A stretch of 64,000 bases of DNA. Origin: Actinomycetospora cinnamomea. Its GTDB lineage: Bacteria > Actinomycetota > Actinomycetes > Mycobacteriales > Pseudonocardiaceae. The notes below the pieces were generated by a model. That model was not told the origin of the DNA. It ran no database searches and saw only the letters and a list, made by a program, of their open reading frames with translations. Location: positions 1-64,000 of the forward strand of contig NZ_QEKW01000004.1 in NCBI RefSeq assembly GCF_003096675.1. The letters run 5' to 3'. Below are positions 16,939-27,318 of the stretch, one piece after another. Position 1 is the first letter of the stretch, and the number at the start of each line of letters is the position of its first letter. A program made the position numbers and the translations under genes.

Positions 16939-18554
16939 TGGCGCGCCCGACCGCTCCCGGCGCCCACTCCGGCGCGCCCGGGGCTCCCGGCATCGAGCGC
17001 CCGGCCGATCGCACCGCCATGCGCCCGGCCGTGGCGGCGGCCGTCTCCACGCGCCGCGGGGTCGAGCTCGCGCTGCTCGCCTTCGCCGCGGTCATCACCA
17101 CCGGCGCGCTCGTGCTGGTCGAGGCCAACCAGGAGCAGGAGCTCACCTGGGCGCTGCTCTACCTCGGCGCCGCCTACCTCGGTCTGCTCGCCGCCGCCCA
17201 CCTCGCCGTGCGCAAGTTCGCGCCGTACGCGGACCCGCTCGTGCTGCCGGTCGCGGCGCTGCTCAACGGCATCGGGCTCGTGATGATCCACCGGGTCGAC
17301 CTGGCCCGGATCGCGCGTGCCGCGAGCCTCGGGAACTCCGAGCCCACGCAGGAGGCGCTGCGGCAGATCGGCTGGACCGCGATCGGCCTCGTGTTCTTCG
17401 TCGGTGTGCTGGCCTTCGTCCCCGACCACCGGACCCTCTCGCGCTACGGCTACACCGCGGGATTCGTCGGCCTGGTGCTGCTCGCCCTGCCCGCGGTGCT
17501 GCCCGCCTCGCTCTCCGAGGTCAACGGCGCCCGGATCTGGATCCGCATCGGTCCGGCCAGCATCCAGCCCGGCGAGTTCGCGAAGATCCTGTTCGTCGTC
17601 TTCTTCGCCTCGTTCCTCGTCGTCAAGCGCGACCTGTTCACCACCGCGGGCAAGCACTTCCTGGGCATGACCTTCCCCCGGCCCCGCGACCTCGGCCCGC
17701 TGCTCGTGGCCTGGGGCGTCGCGATGGCCGTCCTGGTCTTCGAGTCCGACCTCGGGACGTCCCTGATGTTCTTCGGGATCGTCCTGGTGATGCTCTACGT
17801 GGCCACCGAGCGCATCTCCTGGGTCATCATCGGGCTCTCGATCTTCGGTGCCGGGGCGTTCGCGGCGTGGACGTTCGTCACCCGCGTCCAGACCCGCGTC
17901 TTCGTGTGGCTCGACCCGTTCGCCGACTACAACGGGCGCGGCTTCCAGGTCAGCCAGGGGCTGTTCGGCCTGGCCACCGGCGGCATCGGCGGCACCGGGC
18001 TCGGCGCCGGCCGCCCCGAGCTCGTGCCGTTCGCGAGCACCGACTTCATCTTCACCTCGCTGGGCGAGGAGCTCGGCCTCGTCGGGATCGCCGCGCTGCT
18101 GCTGCTCTACTGCCTGCTGGCCACCCGCGCGATGCGCAGCGCCCTGGCCGTGCGCGACACGTTCGGCAAGCTGCTCGCCGCCGGCCTCGGGTGGGCGATC
18201 GCGTGGCAGGTGTTCGTCGTCGTCGGCGGCGTCATCAACCTGATCCCGAACACCGGCATCACGGCCCCGTTCGTGTCCTACGGCGGCTCGTCGCTGGTGG
18301 CCAACTATGCTCTGGTCGCCCTCGTGCTGCGGGTGTCGAACGCCGCCCGCCAGCCGGCCGCCGAGAAGCGGCCCGGCGCGGCCCCCGGGCCACACCAGGG
18401 TCCGCTCGCTCCCCTGGCCGAGGCCAGCACGGAGATGGTGTCCCGCGACCAGGTGCGCACACCCCCGCACGGCGTGGGCCACCAGCCGGCCGGCCGGCCC
18501 GGACCGGGCGACCCCACCGACCGTGCCCCGCGAGGAAGGACCCGAGGAGAGTGA
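16938..18554 (+). CDS. rodA: RodA: SEDS-family peptidoglycan glycosyltransferase
   Basis: A 538-residue polytopic membrane protein of the FtsW/RodA/SpoVE (SEDS) family, which polymerises lipid II into glycan strands together with a class B PBP. It has an N-terminal cytoplasmic extension, roughly ten to twelve hydrophobic helices, and the conserved loops GPASIQPGEFAKI, ESDLGTSLMFFGI and ASTDFIFTSLGEELGL, followed by NTGITAPFVSYGGSSLV. A C-terminal tail of about 80 residues rich in Pro and Gly is typical of actinobacterial forms. The ATG at 16938 overlaps the pstP stop. Confidence 0.95.
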   Translation: MARPTAPGAHSGAPGAPGIERPADRTAMRPAVAAAVSTRRGVELALLAFAAVITTGALVLVEANQEQELTWALLYLGAAYLGLLAAAHLAVRKFAPYADPLVLPVAALLNGIGLVMIHRVDLARIARAASLGNSEPTQEALRQIGWTAIGLVFFVGVLAFVPDHRTLSRYGYTAGFVGLVLLALPAVLPASLSEVNGARIWIRIGPASIQPGEFAKILFVVFFASFLVVKRDLFTTAGKHFLGMTFPRPRDLGPLLVAWGVAMAVLVFESDLGTSLMFFGIVLVMLYVATERISWVIIGLSIFGAGAFAAWTFVTRVQTRVFVWLDPFADYNGRGFQVSQGLFGLATGGIGGTGLGAGRPELVPFASTDFIFTSLGEELGLVGIAALLLLYCLLATRAMRSALAVRDTFGKLLAAGLGWAIAWQVFVVVGGVINLIPNTGITAPFVSYGGSSLVANYALVALVLRVSNAARQPAAEKRPGAAPGPHQGPLAPLAEASTEMVSRDQVRTPPHGVGHQPAGRPGPGDPTDRAPRGRTRGE

Positions 18555-20032
18555 ACACCCCGCTGCGACGGGTCTCCCTCGCGGTCATGGTGCTGATCCT
18601 GCTGCTGCTGGGGCAGGCCACCTGGATCCAGGTCGTCAAGGCCGACGAGTACCGCGCCGACCCGCGGAACGCCCGCGTGCTGCTCGACGAGTACTCGCGC
18701 CAGCGCGGCCAGATCTCGGCCGGCGGCGAGGTGCTCGCCCAGAGCGTCGAGAGCCCCGACCCGGGTGACCGGCTGCGCTACCTGCGTCAGTACACCGAGG
18801 GCCCGCTCTACGCGCCGGTCACCGGCTACTACTCGCAGATCTACGGCGCCGGCGGTATGGAGCGGGCGATGGACCCGGTCCTGAACGGCACCGACGACCG
18901 GTTGTTCGTGCGCCGCATCTCCGACGCCATCACCGGGCGCGACCCGGCCGGCGGCAACGTCGTGCTGAGCATCGACCCGCGGGTGCAGCGGGCCGCCTAC
19001 GAGGCGATGACCCGGCGCGGCTACCAGGGGTCGGTCGTCGCGATCCGCCCGCAGACCGGCGAGGTCCTCGCGATGGTGTCCACGCCGTCCTACGACCCCA
19101 ACCCGCTCGCCAGCCACAACGGCGAGGTCCAGCAGGAGGCGTGGGAGGAGCTCACCGAGGCCGACCCGCCGCGGCTGACGAACCGCGCGATCAGCGAGAC
19201 CTACCCGCCCGGGTCGACGTTCAAGGTCGTGAACACGGCCGCCGCGCTGGAGGCCGGGCTCATCAGCCCGCAGACCCCGGTCACGGCGGCGCCGCGCATC
19301 ACCCTGCCCGACAGCACGACACAGCTGGAGAACTACGACGGCAAGCCGTGCGGACCGGGGGCGACGGTGCCGTTCGCGACGGCGTTCGCGAAGTCCTGCA
19401 ACGGGCCGTTCGCCAACCTCGCGGTGCAGGTCGGCCCGGAACGCCTGCGGGCCATGGCGACGTCGCTGGGCTTCGAGAACCCGGCCCTGACCGTCCCGAT
19501 GCCCGTCCAGCCCTCCCGGGTCGGCGACCTCGACGACGGGGCCTCGCTGGCGCAGTCGGGCATCGGCCAGCGCGACGTGCGCCTGACGCCCCTGCAGAAC
19601 GCGATGATCGCCGCCACCGTGGCCAACGGCGGCGTACCGATGTCGCCGCACACGGTCGCGCAGATCCAGGGCCAGGACCTCTCGACCGTCGACACCACCG
19701 AACCCGACCGCCTGGCGCGCGCCTTCTCCCAGTCCACCGCCGACACGCTCACACAGCTGATGATCGGCTCGGAGAACAACGGCTCCGGGGAGGGCAAGAT
19801 CCCCGGCGTCCAGATCGCGTCCAAGACGGGCACCGCCGAGTGGGGTGCGTCGCCGAAGACCAACCCGCCCCACACCTGGTACGACGCCTTCGGCCCGGTG
19901 CCCGACCCGCAGATCGCGGTGTCGGTCATCGTCGAGCGCGGCGGCAACCGCGGCGAGGAGGCGACCGGTGGCTCGGTGGCCGCACCGATCGGCCGCGCCG
20001 TCATCGCCGCCGCCCTGGGAGGGGACTCGTAG
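18551..20032 (+). CDS. pbpA: PbpA: class B penicillin-binding protein
   Basis: A 493-residue transpeptidase anchored by an N-terminal membrane helix (residues about 7-27). The three penicillin-binding motifs are in order: STFK with the nucleophile Ser near residue 222, SCN near 281, and KTG near 424. The region before residue 150 is the class B pedestal. It crosslinks glycan made by RodA, and the two genes are joined by a GTGA overlap at 18551. In mycobacteria PbpA is a PknB substrate and is needed for septation. Confidence 0.95.
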   Translation: MNTPLRRVSLAVMVLILLLLGQATWIQVVKADEYRADPRNARVLLDEYSRQRGQISAGGEVLAQSVESPDPGDRLRYLRQYTEGPLYAPVTGYYSQIYGAGGMERAMDPVLNGTDDRLFVRRISDAITGRDPAGGNVVLSIDPRVQRAAYEAMTRRGYQGSVVAIRPQTGEVLAMVSTPSYDPNPLASHNGEVQQEAWEELTEADPPRLTNRAISETYPPGSTFKVVNTAAALEAGLISPQTPVTAAPRITLPDSTTQLENYDGKPCGPGATVPFATAFAKSCNGPFANLAVQVGPERLRAMATSLGFENPALTVPMPVQPSRVGDLDDGASLAQSGIGQRDVRLTPLQNAMIAATVANGGVPMSPHTVAQIQGQDLSTVDTTEPDRLARAFSQSTADTLTQLMIGSENNGSGEGKIPGVQIASKTGTAEWGASPKTNPPHTWYDAFGPVPDPQIAVSVIVERGGNRGEEATGGSVAAPIGRAVIAAALGGDS

Positions 20033-21450
20033 TGGCACCCACGACGGGCTCCCTCATCGGCGACCGCTACCGGCTCGGCCGGCGGATCGCGGTCGGTGGC
20101 ATGGGCGAGGTCTGGGAGGCCGAGGACTCGCGGCTGGGCCGCACGGTCGCGGTCAAGATCCTCAAGGCGGAGCTGACCGGCGACCCGGAGTTCCTCCACC
20201 GCTTCCGCACCGAGGCGCGCACCGCGGGGAGCCTCAACAACGCCGGCATCACGGCCGTGCACGACTACGGCGAGACCACCACCGAGTGGTCCACCGCCAG
20301 CGGCACGGTGCAGGTGCCCACCGCGTACCTGGTCATGGAGCTGGTGCGCGGCGAGCCGCTGGCCCAGATCCTCGCGGTGCACGGCCGCCTGGGTGTCGAC
20401 TACACCCTCGACGTCCTCGAGCAGAGCGGCCACGCCCTCGAGGCCGCGCACGAGCGCGGGCTGGTGCACCGCGACGTCAAGCCCGGCAACATCCTCGTGA
20501 CGCCGACGGGCCAGGTGAAGATCACCGACTTCGGCATCGCGAAGGCGGTGGACGCGGCGCCGGTGACCCGCTCGGGCATGGTGATGGGCACCGCCCACTA
20601 CATCGCCCCCGAGCAGGCCGGCGGCGGCGACGCGGGCCCCGCGTCGGACGTGTACTCGCTCGGCGTCGTGGGCTACGAGTGCCTCGCCGGACGGCGACCG
20701 TACCTGTCCGAGAACGCGGTGACGGTCGCGATGATGCACATCCGCGACCCGCTGCCGCCGCTGCCGAACGACATCCCGCCCGTGGTCCGGCAGCTGATCG
20801 AGGCGACGCTGGCCAAGGACCCGCGCCAGCGCTACGCCACCGGCGGCGAGTTCGCCCACGCCGTCGCCGCCGTGCGCCGGGGCGAGCCGCTCCCGCTGCC
20901 GGGCTCCGCGGGTCCGGCGCCCACCGAGCGCGTGAACCCCGCGACCCGGGTGGCGCCGGCGATGTCCCGCGAGCCCTCGCCACCGCGGGGCGCCGAGCGG
21001 CCCGACCGCTGGGCCGCGCGCTCCGAGGAACCCCGCCGACGGGGCCCGTGGGGCACCGTCGCCGCGCTCGCGCTCGTCGCGCTGCTGCTCGTCGGCGGGG
21101 TGTTCTGGGTGATCAACTCCGCGGAGACCTCGGCTCCGCCGCCGCCCGCGGCCACGACGGCCTCGTCGACGACCACCACCCCGGCCCCGACGACGACGAC
21201 GCGCAGCAGCCGGACGACGACCACCACGACGACCGCCGGCAACACGGTCAACGTCAACCCGGCGAGCTACTTCGGCCGGACCGCCGACACGGCGACGGCG
21301 GGCCTGCAGGAGCTCGGGCTCGAGACCGAGGTCCGGACGGCGCTCGGCAACACCCCCGACGACGAGTCGGCGTGCCGCGTCTTCTCCGTCTCCCCGGCCG
21401 GTGAGGTCCCCCGCGGGGAGACCATCACCGTCACCTGTCAGGAGCTCTGA
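20032..21450 (+). CDS. pknA: PknA: Ser/Thr protein kinase
   Basis: A 472-residue Hanks-type kinase. The kinase domain covers residues about 13-270, with [34 protein letters not shown] and ITDFGIAKA. The activation loop has [16 protein letters not shown]. One transmembrane helix (about 340-360) is followed by a Thr-rich stretch and a single PASTA-like domain at the C-terminus ([20 protein letters not shown]), whereas mycobacterial PknA has none or only a vestige. The operon position between pbpA and pknB supports the name. It starts at GTG 20032, directly at the pbpA stop. Confidence 0.94.
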   Translation: MAPTTGSLIGDRYRLGRRIAVGGMGEVWEAEDSRLGRTVAVKILKAELTGDPEFLHRFRTEARTAGSLNNAGITAVHDYGETTTEWSTASGTVQVPTAYLVMELVRGEPLAQILAVHGRLGVDYTLDVLEQSGHALEAAHERGLVHRDVKPGNILVTPTGQVKITDFGIAKAVDAAPVTRSGMVMGTAHYIAPEQAGGGDAGPASDVYSLGVVGYECLAGRRPYLSENAVTVAMMHIRDPLPPLPNDIPPVVRQLIEATLAKDPRQRYATGGEFAHAVAAVRRGEPLPLPGSAGPAPTERVNPATRVAPAMSREPSPPRGAERPDRWAARSEEPRRRGPWGTVAALALVALLLVGGVFWVINSAETSAPPPPAATTASSTTTTPAPTTTTRSSRTTTTTTTAGNTVNVNPASYFGRTADTATAGLQELGLETEVRTALGNTPDDESACRVFSVSPAGEVPRGETITVTCQEL

Positions 21451-21452
21451 CG

Positions 21453-23411
21453 ATGACGACCCCGCGGCTCCTGTCCGACCGGTACGAGCTCGGCCCCGCG
21501 CTCGGCTACGGCGGCATGTCCGAGGTCCACGGGGGGCGCGACGTCCGGCTCGGACGGGACGTGGCGATCAAGGTGCTGCGCGCCGACCTCGCGCGCGACC
21601 CGCAGTTCCAGGTGCGGTTCCGCCGCGAGGCGCAGAACGCCGCGGCGTTGAACCACCCGGCGATCGTCGCGGTCTACGACACCGGCGAGGCGCCGTCGAG
21701 CGACGTGCCGCTGCCCTACATCGTCATGGAGTACGTGGCGGGGCGGACGCTGCGCGACATCGTCAAAACCGAGGGGCCGATGGACCCCTACCGGGTCTGC
21801 GAGGTCCTCGCCGACGTCTGCGCCGCGCTCGACTTCTCGCACCGCCACGGGATCATCCACCGCGACGTCAAGCCGGCCAACGTCATGATCACCCCGGACG
21901 GGGCGGTCAAGGTGATGGACTTCGGCATCGCGCGGGCGCTCTCCGACGCCCAGCCCGCCGTCACCCAGACCGCGGCCGTGATCGGTACCGCCCAATATCT
22001 CTCGCCCGAGCAGGCCCGCGGCGAGTCGGTCGACGCCCGCTCCGACGTGTACTCCACCGGCTGCGTGCTGTTCGAGCTGCTCACCGGCCGGCCACCGTTC
22101 ACCGGAGACTCGCCGGTCGCCATCGCCTACCAGCACGTGCGCGAGGACCCGCCGGTGCCGTCGTCGGTGAACCCGCGGGTGCCGCCCGAGCTCGACGCGA
22201 TCACGATGAAGTCGCTCGCCAAGAACCCGTCGAACCGCTACCAGAGCGCCGACGAGATGCGCGAGGACCTCTACCGCGTGCTGAACGGCGAGCGCCCGGG
22301 CGCGCCGATGGTGATGACGGCCGAGGAGCGCACCGAGTACGTGACGGGTGGCCACCCCGTGGCCGCCGTGGACGACCGCCACGACGAGGTCGACGAGTTC
22401 GCGCAGTGGCAGGCCGAGCAGTCCGAGGCCCGGCGCCGACGTGGCCGGAAGCGCGTGCTCGGGTTCGTCGCGGTGCTCGCGCTCCTCGCGGGGCTGGCGG
22501 GCGCCTTCTTCCTGTTCTCCCCGTCGGCCAACACCGTGGCGGTGCCCTCGGTGGTCGGGCAGCCGCAGGCCGCGGCCCTGCAGACGCTGTCGAACGCGGG
22601 CCTGCGTCCCACCGTCGTGCCGGTGGCGTCGACGCCGCAGCAGGCCGGACAGGTCGTCACCACCAACCCCTCGGGCGGCATCGACGTGGCTCCGGGCAGC
22701 GTCGTCGAGCTGCGCGTCGGGCGCGGGCCCGACCCGGTGCAGGTGCCCGACCTCGTGGGTCAGACCGCGAACGAGGCGCAGGCCAGCGTGCAACGCCTGG
22801 GCCTCACGCTCGCCCCGGTGCCCCAGCAGCGCGAGGTCGACGACCCCGGCCAGGTCGGGCGGGTGCTCTCCCAGGAGCCGGCGGCCGGCCAGTTCCTCCA
22901 GCCCGGCACGCCCGTGCTGCTGACGATCGGGCGGCAGCGCGAGACGCTGCGCGTGCCCGACGTCGTCGGCCAGGACCGGCAGACCGCGACGACCACGCTC
23001 GAGGGCGTCGGGCTGCGCGTCAGCGTCTCGGAGGTCGACAGCGACCGGCCCGCCGGCACGGTCGTGGACACCTCCCCCGGCTCGGGCGACACCGTGACCC
23101 GGAACTCCCAGATCACCCTCGAGGTCTCGCGCGGCAGCAACCAGCTGTCGGTCCCCTCGGTGGTCGGTCAGACGCCGTCGCAGGCCGCCCAGACGCTGTC
23201 GAGCGCGGGCTTCACCGGGTCGGTGGCCCAGACCTCCCAGCAGGTCTCGGACTCCTCGCAGGTCGGCAAGGTGCTCCGCCAGAGCCCGAGCGCGGGCAGC
23301 CGGGCCGGCGCGGACGACACCATCCAGATCGTCGTGGGCGCCCGTGGTGGCGGGAACGGCAACGGGAACGGCGGCGGGGACGACGGCGTCGGCGGCCTCT
23401 TCGGCAATTAG
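21453..23411 (+). CDS. pknB: PknB: PASTA-domain Ser/Thr protein kinase
   Basis: A 652-residue receptor kinase that senses peptidoglycan fragments and governs cell-wall synthesis. The kinase domain (residues about 9-275) has GYGGMSEVHGGRD, VAIKVLRAD, IIHRDVKPANVMI and VMDFGIARAL. The activation loop TQTAAVIGTAQYLSPEQ carries the two threonines autophosphorylated in mycobacterial PknB. After the membrane helix (about 332-354) four PASTA domains follow, each with a VPxVVGQ- or VPDLVGQ-like start, and then a Gly/Asn-rich end. It is the last gene of the operon and converges on trpG. Confidence 0.96.
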   Translation: MTTPRLLSDRYELGPALGYGGMSEVHGGRDVRLGRDVAIKVLRADLARDPQFQVRFRREAQNAAALNHPAIVAVYDTGEAPSSDVPLPYIVMEYVAGRTLRDIVKTEGPMDPYRVCEVLADVCAALDFSHRHGIIHRDVKPANVMITPDGAVKVMDFGIARALSDAQPAVTQTAAVIGTAQYLSPEQARGESVDARSDVYSTGCVLFELLTGRPPFTGDSPVAIAYQHVREDPPVPSSVNPRVPPELDAITMKSLAKNPSNRYQSADEMREDLYRVLNGERPGAPMVMTAEERTEYVTGGHPVAAVDDRHDEVDEFAQWQAEQSEARRRRGRKRVLGFVAVLALLAGLAGAFFLFSPSANTVAVPSVVGQPQAAALQTLSNAGLRPTVVPVASTPQQAGQVVTTNPSGGIDVAPGSVVELRVGRGPDPVQVPDLVGQTANEAQASVQRLGLTLAPVPQQREVDDPGQVGRVLSQEPAAGQFLQPGTPVLLTIGRQRETLRVPDVVGQDRQTATTTLEGVGLRVSVSEVDSDRPAGTVVDTSPGSGDTVTRNSQITLEVSRGSNQLSVPSVVGQTPSQAAQTLSSAGFTGSVAQTSQQVSDSSQVGKVLRQSPSAGSRAGADDTIQIVVGARGGGNGNGNGGGDDGVGGLFGN

Positions 23412-24058
23412 GTCGGCGGGGCCGCGGCGAGGGCCAGGGCGCGCAGGCCCTCGGTGAGGTCGTGGACGACGCGGTCGTCCACGGGGTGCCCGCAGGCGCC
23501 CATCCATGTGGCGAGCAGCCGGTGGCCGTCCTCGGTGAGCACCGACTCGGGGTGGAACTGGACGCCCTCGAGCGGCAGCTCGCGGTGGCGCATCGCCATG
23601 AGCACGCCGTCGTCGGTCCACCCCGTCGGCTCCAGCGCGGCCGGCAGGGTGTCGGGGCGCACGGTCAGCGAGTGGTAGCGGGTCGCGGTGAACGGGGTCC
23701 GCAGGCCGGCGAGCACGCCGGCGCCCTCGTGGTGGACCAGCGACGTCTTGCCGTGGCGCAGCTCCGGCGCGCGCTCGACGACCGCGCCGTGCGCGGCCCC
23801 GAGCGCCTGGTGGCCGAGGCAGACCCCGAGCAGCGGACGCGCGGTGGTCGCGGCGCGACGGACGACCTCGGTGCTCGCGCCGGCGTCCTCGGGTGTGCCG
23901 GGACCGGGGCTGACGAGCACGCCGTCGACCTCGTCGACGAGGTCGACCACCCCGTCGGCATCGTTGCGGAGCACCACGGGCTCGGCGCCCAGCTGCGCGA
24001 GGTACTGGACCAGGTTGTAGACGAAGCTGTCGTAGTTGTCGACGACCAGGACGCGCAT
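23408..24058 (-). CDS. trpG: Glutamine amidotransferase of anthranilate/aminodeoxychorismate synthase
   Basis: A 216-residue class I glutamine amidotransferase that supplies ammonia from glutamine to a chorismate-using partner. The nucleophile Cys lies in LLGVCLGHQALG, and the His-Glu pair lies in QFHPESVLTEDG. The N-terminal VLVVDNYDSFVYNLVQYL is a family hallmark. Its place between pknB and crgA matches mycobacterial trpG (Rv0013), though whether it serves tryptophan or folate (pabA) synthesis is not decided by sequence. It ends with a 4-base overlap with pknB on the opposite strand. Confidence 0.93.
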   Translation of the reverse strand: MRVLVVDNYDSFVYNLVQYLAQLGAEPVVLRNDADGVVDLVDEVDGVLVSPGPGTPEDAGASTEVVRRAATTARPLLGVCLGHQALGAAHGAVVERAPELRHGKTSLVHHEGAGVLAGLRTPFTATRYHSLTVRPDTLPAALEPTGWTDDGVLMAMRHRELPLEGVQFHPESVLTEDGHRLLATWMGACGHPVDDRVVHDLTEGLRALALAAAPPT

Positions 24059-24144
24059 CCCCCGAGCGTACGGCCGGGCGGGACGGTGGAGTGCACTAGC
24101 ATGGGCGTCGAGTGGTCCCGCCCGTTCGCGATCCGGAGCCGTCC

Positions 24145-24399
24145 GTGCCGAAGTCCAAGGTCCGCCGCAAGCCGGCCTACACCCCGCCGCCGAAGGCCGG
24201 GCCCGCGCCCGCCGGGCCGTCGCACCCCGCCTACGTCGTCGTGATGCTCGGCGTCGGCCTGCTCGGGCTGGCGTGGCTGGTGGTCAACTACCTGGCCTCC
24301 GAATCCATCCCGTTCATGCAGGACCTCGGGCCGTGGAACTTCCTCATCGGCTTCGGGCTCATCGTGGTCTCCCTGCTGATGACCATGAAGTGGCGCTGA
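24145..24399 (+). CDS. crgA: CrgA: cell division inhibitor/scaffold
   Basis: An 84-residue membrane protein with a basic cytoplasmic start ([16 protein letters not shown]) and two transmembrane helices separated by the short external loop with [14 protein letters not shown], the exact CrgA layout. CrgA recruits divisome proteins such as FtsI and CwsA in mycobacteria and coordinates septation in Streptomyces. I choose GTG at 24145 rather than an upstream in-frame start because MPKSKVRRK is the conserved N-terminus. It is divergent from trpG. Confidence 0.95.
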   Translation: MPKSKVRRKPAYTPPPKAGPAPAGPSHPAYVVVMLGVGLLGLAWLVVNYLASESIPFMQDLGPWNFLIGFGLIVVSLLMTMKWR

Positions 24400-24439
24400 A
24401 CCACACGCGTGTCATTCGTCCACCGCTGTGGACGGACCC

Positions 24440-24448
24440 TGTGGACAA
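24440..24448 (+). promoter_or_regulatory. DnaA-box-like site
   Basis: TGTGGACAA is a perfect match to the reverse complement of the actinobacterial DnaA box TTGTCCACA. A weaker relative (TGTGGACGG) lies at 24426-24434. It sits just upstream of the GTG at 24454 of the PH-domain gene. The locus is near oriC in related genomes, so scattered boxes are plausible; binding is not shown. Confidence 0.5.
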
Positions 24449-24453
24449 CTCCC

Positions 24454-25020
24454 GTGCCTGATCCGGACGAGGCCGACCCCGTCGCCTGGGCGGCGCCCTG
24501 GCCCGCGGTCGTCGCGGGGCTCCTCGCCGCAGTGGGGTCGGGCGCCTGGGCGGTGGCCGCCGACGACCCGCCCGGCCGGTTGCTCACCGGCGTCGCCGCC
24601 GTCGCGCTGGCGGTCGCGGCCGGGATCGGCGCGCTGGCGCGGCCGCGTCTCGGTGTCGACGAGTCCGGTCTCGTGCTGCGCGGGGTGACGGGCACGCGGC
24701 GCTGGCCGTGGGAGCGGGTCGACGCCGTGCGCACGGTGCGGATGCGGCGGATGGGCCTGCCCGCGTCGTACGTGGAGATCGAGGCCCGGGACGACGAGGT
24801 CCCCGACGGGCGGCTGCTCGTGCTGGGCCGCCTGGAGCTCGGCACGGACCCGGTCGAGGTGGCCGACGCACTCCAGCGCCACCGCGCCCGCGCGGGCCGG
24901 CGGGTGCCGCGGCACGGTTCCGCCGGGTCAGCCCCCGAGCGTCAGGGCGCGGACGGCGACGAGCACGACGAGGACCACGGCGATCCCACCGACGGCGAGG
25001 AGCCCGGCCGCCGGACGTGA
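24454..25020 (+). CDS. PH domain-containing membrane protein
   Basis: A protein of 188 residues (203 if a GTG at 24409 is used) with two hydrophobic helices near the N-terminus followed by a bacterial PH-like beta domain (DESGLVLRGVTGTRRWPWERVDAVR). It corresponds in position to Rv0010c beside crgA. The last 30 residues are acidic and low in complexity, and their coding region overlaps the 3' end of the opposite-strand rhomboid gene by 93 bases. Either the overlap is real or the tail reflects loss of an earlier stop. The function in the division locus is not known. Confidence 0.75.
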   Translation: MPDPDEADPVAWAAPWPAVVAGLLAAVGSGAWAVAADDPPGRLLTGVAAVALAVAAGIGALARPRLGVDESGLVLRGVTGTRRWPWERVDAVRTVRMRRMGLPASYVEIEARDDEVPDGRLLVLGRLELGTDPVEVADALQRHRARAGRRVPRHGSAGSAPERQGADGDEHDEDHGDPTDGEEPGRRT

Positions 25021-25803
25021 CCGTGCCGGGCCGTGCACGAGCACGGCGGCGACGGCGAGGCCCGTCGCCAGACCGCCGAGGTGCCCCAGCACCGACAGAC
25101 CGGGAATGGTGAACGTCAGGACCACGTTGATCCCGACCATCAGCAGGGCGGGGCCCGGCGAGAGCCGCAACCGGCGCAGCACGATCACCAGGGCGCCCAT
25201 CAGCCCGAACACCGCGCCGGAGGCGCCGAGCACGGGCCGGAAGGGCTCGCCGAGCAGCGTCACCGCCGTCGAGCTCCCGAGCAGGGAGACGCCGTAGAGC
25301 AGGCCGTAGCGCAACCGGCCGAGCACGAGCTCGAGGTCTCGCCCGAGGATCCACAACGCGATCATGTTGAACGCGATGTGCAGCGGTCCGGCGTGCAGGA
25401 AGCCCGCGGTCACCAGCCGCCACCACTCACCCGCGGCCACGTCGGCGGGCACCAGCCACGCCGCGGCCACCAGGGGCGAGGCGACGTTGTCCCACGCGCT
25501 GCCCGCCGAGAGCGCCGTGAGCACGAAGACGGCGACGTTGACGACGACCAGGGTCGTCGTGACGACGGGCCGCGCCGACGGGCGCACCGGGCCGCCCCCG
25601 ACCGTGCGCGCGGTCCGGGTGGTGCGCTCGCCCTCGGCGATGCAGTCGACGCAGTGCGCACCGACCGGTGCCGGGCGCAGGCAGTCGGGGCACGCCGGAC
25701 GCCCGCAGCGGGTGCAGGCCAGCCCGGTGGGCCGGTCGGGGTGGCGGACGCAGTGCGGCGACGCGTCCGGCCCCGCCGAGGGCCCGGGTCCCGGGGCGGT
25801 CAC
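24928..25803 (-). CDS. Rhomboid-family intramembrane serine protease
   Basis: A 291-residue rhomboid. Residues 18-55 hold a B-box-like zinc ribbon (paired Cys in CVRHPDRPTGLACTRC and CPDC, then a second CxxC). The membrane domain follows with six to seven helices. The catalytic Ser is in VLGASGAVFGLMG and the His in LGHLGGLATG. The HxxxN oxyanion region appears as HIAFNMIALW. It cleaves membrane-protein substrates, which are unknown. It lies between ppiA and the PH gene, as in related actinobacteria. Confidence 0.92.
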   Translation of the reverse strand: MTAPGPGPSAGPDASPHCVRHPDRPTGLACTRCGRPACPDCLRPAPVGAHCVDCIAEGERTTRTARTVGGGPVRPSARPVVTTTLVVVNVAVFVLTALSAGSAWDNVASPLVAAAWLVPADVAAGEWWRLVTAGFLHAGPLHIAFNMIALWILGRDLELVLGRLRYGLLYGVSLLGSSTAVTLLGEPFRPVLGASGAVFGLMGALVIVLRRLRLSPGPALLMVGINVVLTFTIPGLSVLGHLGGLATGLAVAAVLVHGPARSRPAAGLLAVGGIAVVLVVLVAVRALTLGG

Positions 25804-25822
25804 GCCGTGCTCACCTCGCGAG

Positions 25823-26347
<525 letters not shown>

Positions 26348-26473
26348 CCGGCCATGGTGCCACCAGGTCCGTGAGACCTTCGAATGGAGTAGCGGGTGTG
26401 ACGTCCCGGCGGGTCGGGCACTTGCAGCACAGGGCCGGGGGCATCATGGCCGCCCCACGACGAGTGAGGTGAA

Positions 26474-27295
26474 GTGTTGAGCAGCAAGACTCTGATCGGC
26501 GCCAGGGAGGACCTGGACGATCTGCGCAAGGAGGGCCAGAAGGCTCGCAGGAAGGCCGAGAAGCGCGCGCAGAAGGCCGCCGAGCAGGCCCGCAAGGACC
26601 GTGAGAAGGCGCGCAAGCAGGGCGCGAAGAAGCGCGCGGAGGTCCGCAAGGACGTCCGCCAGGCCGCCGACGAGGCCCGCCAGCGCGTCCTGGACGCGCG
26701 CGCCGAGGCCCGCAAGCGTGCCGAGGAGGCGCAGAACGAGGCCCGCCAGCGTGCCCAGGAGGCCCGCGCGGAGACCCGCAAGCGCGCCAACCAGGCCGCC
26801 AAGGAGGCCCGCAAGCAGGCCAAGGCGTACGCCAAGGACGCCCGCAAGCGCCTCGAGAAGTCGTCGGTGCCGACCTCGGCGGACGAGCTGCGCGACCTCG
26901 GAGACACCGTGCGCGGCCAGCTCGAGGAGCAGCTGACCTCGGTGCGCAAGGATCTCGCGACGCGCATCGAGCCCCAGGAGACCAAGCGTCGCCGCTGGGG
27001 CCTGTGGCTCGTCGTGCTCGCGGTGCTCGGCGCCGGCATCGCCGTCGTCGCGACCCGCCGCGAGCCCGAGCTGCCGCCCGCGCCGCCGCCCGCACCGCGG
27101 CCGCGCCCGGCGACCTCGTCGGCCACCACGTCGTCGGCTCCGTCGTCGGCTCCGTCCTCGGCCCCGTCGACCTCCCCGTCGACGGCGCCCGGCTCGGGCG
27201 CGGTGCCGTCGCACACGTCGACCGACGCCGTCAGCGGCTCCAGCCCGAACGGTGCGGTCACCTCGGACAAGCCCGCCACCGGCGGCAAGGACTGA
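26474..27295 (+). CDS. Coiled-coil membrane protein at the cwsA position
   Basis: A 273-residue protein. Residues about 15-135 are one long Lys/Arg/Ala/Glu coiled coil made of near-repeats such as EARQRAQEARAE and KARKQGAKKRAE. A transmembrane helix follows (residues about 177-196, WGLWLVVLAVLGAGIAVVAT), then an external Pro/Ser/Thr-rich tail (PSSAPSSAPSTSPS). The location beside ppiA is that of CwsA, a CrgA and Wag31 partner, but the sequence is not clearly homologous to mycobacterial CwsA. A role at the pole or septum is inferred from position only. The start is GTG 26474 or TTG 26477; a GAGGTGAA site precedes both. Confidence 0.7.
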   Translation: MLSSKTLIGAREDLDDLRKEGQKARRKAEKRAQKAAEQARKDREKARKQGAKKRAEVRKDVRQAADEARQRVLDARAEARKRAEEAQNEARQRAQEARAETRKRANQAAKEARKQAKAYAKDARKRLEKSSVPTSADELRDLGDTVRGQLEEQLTSVRKDLATRIEPQETKRRRWGLWLVVLAVLGAGIAVVATRREPELPPAPPPAPRPRPATSSATTSSAPSSAPSSAPSTSPSTAPGSGAVPSHTSTDAVSGSSPNGAVTSDKPATGGKD

Positions 27296-27318
27296 CACCG
27301 GCCCCCGCGCTCGTCGAC

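Noticed and set aside
16340-20032. 1230-codon plus-strand frame
   Set aside because: Only its end is PbpA; the first part is an out-of-frame shadow of pstP and rodA, which are well supported.
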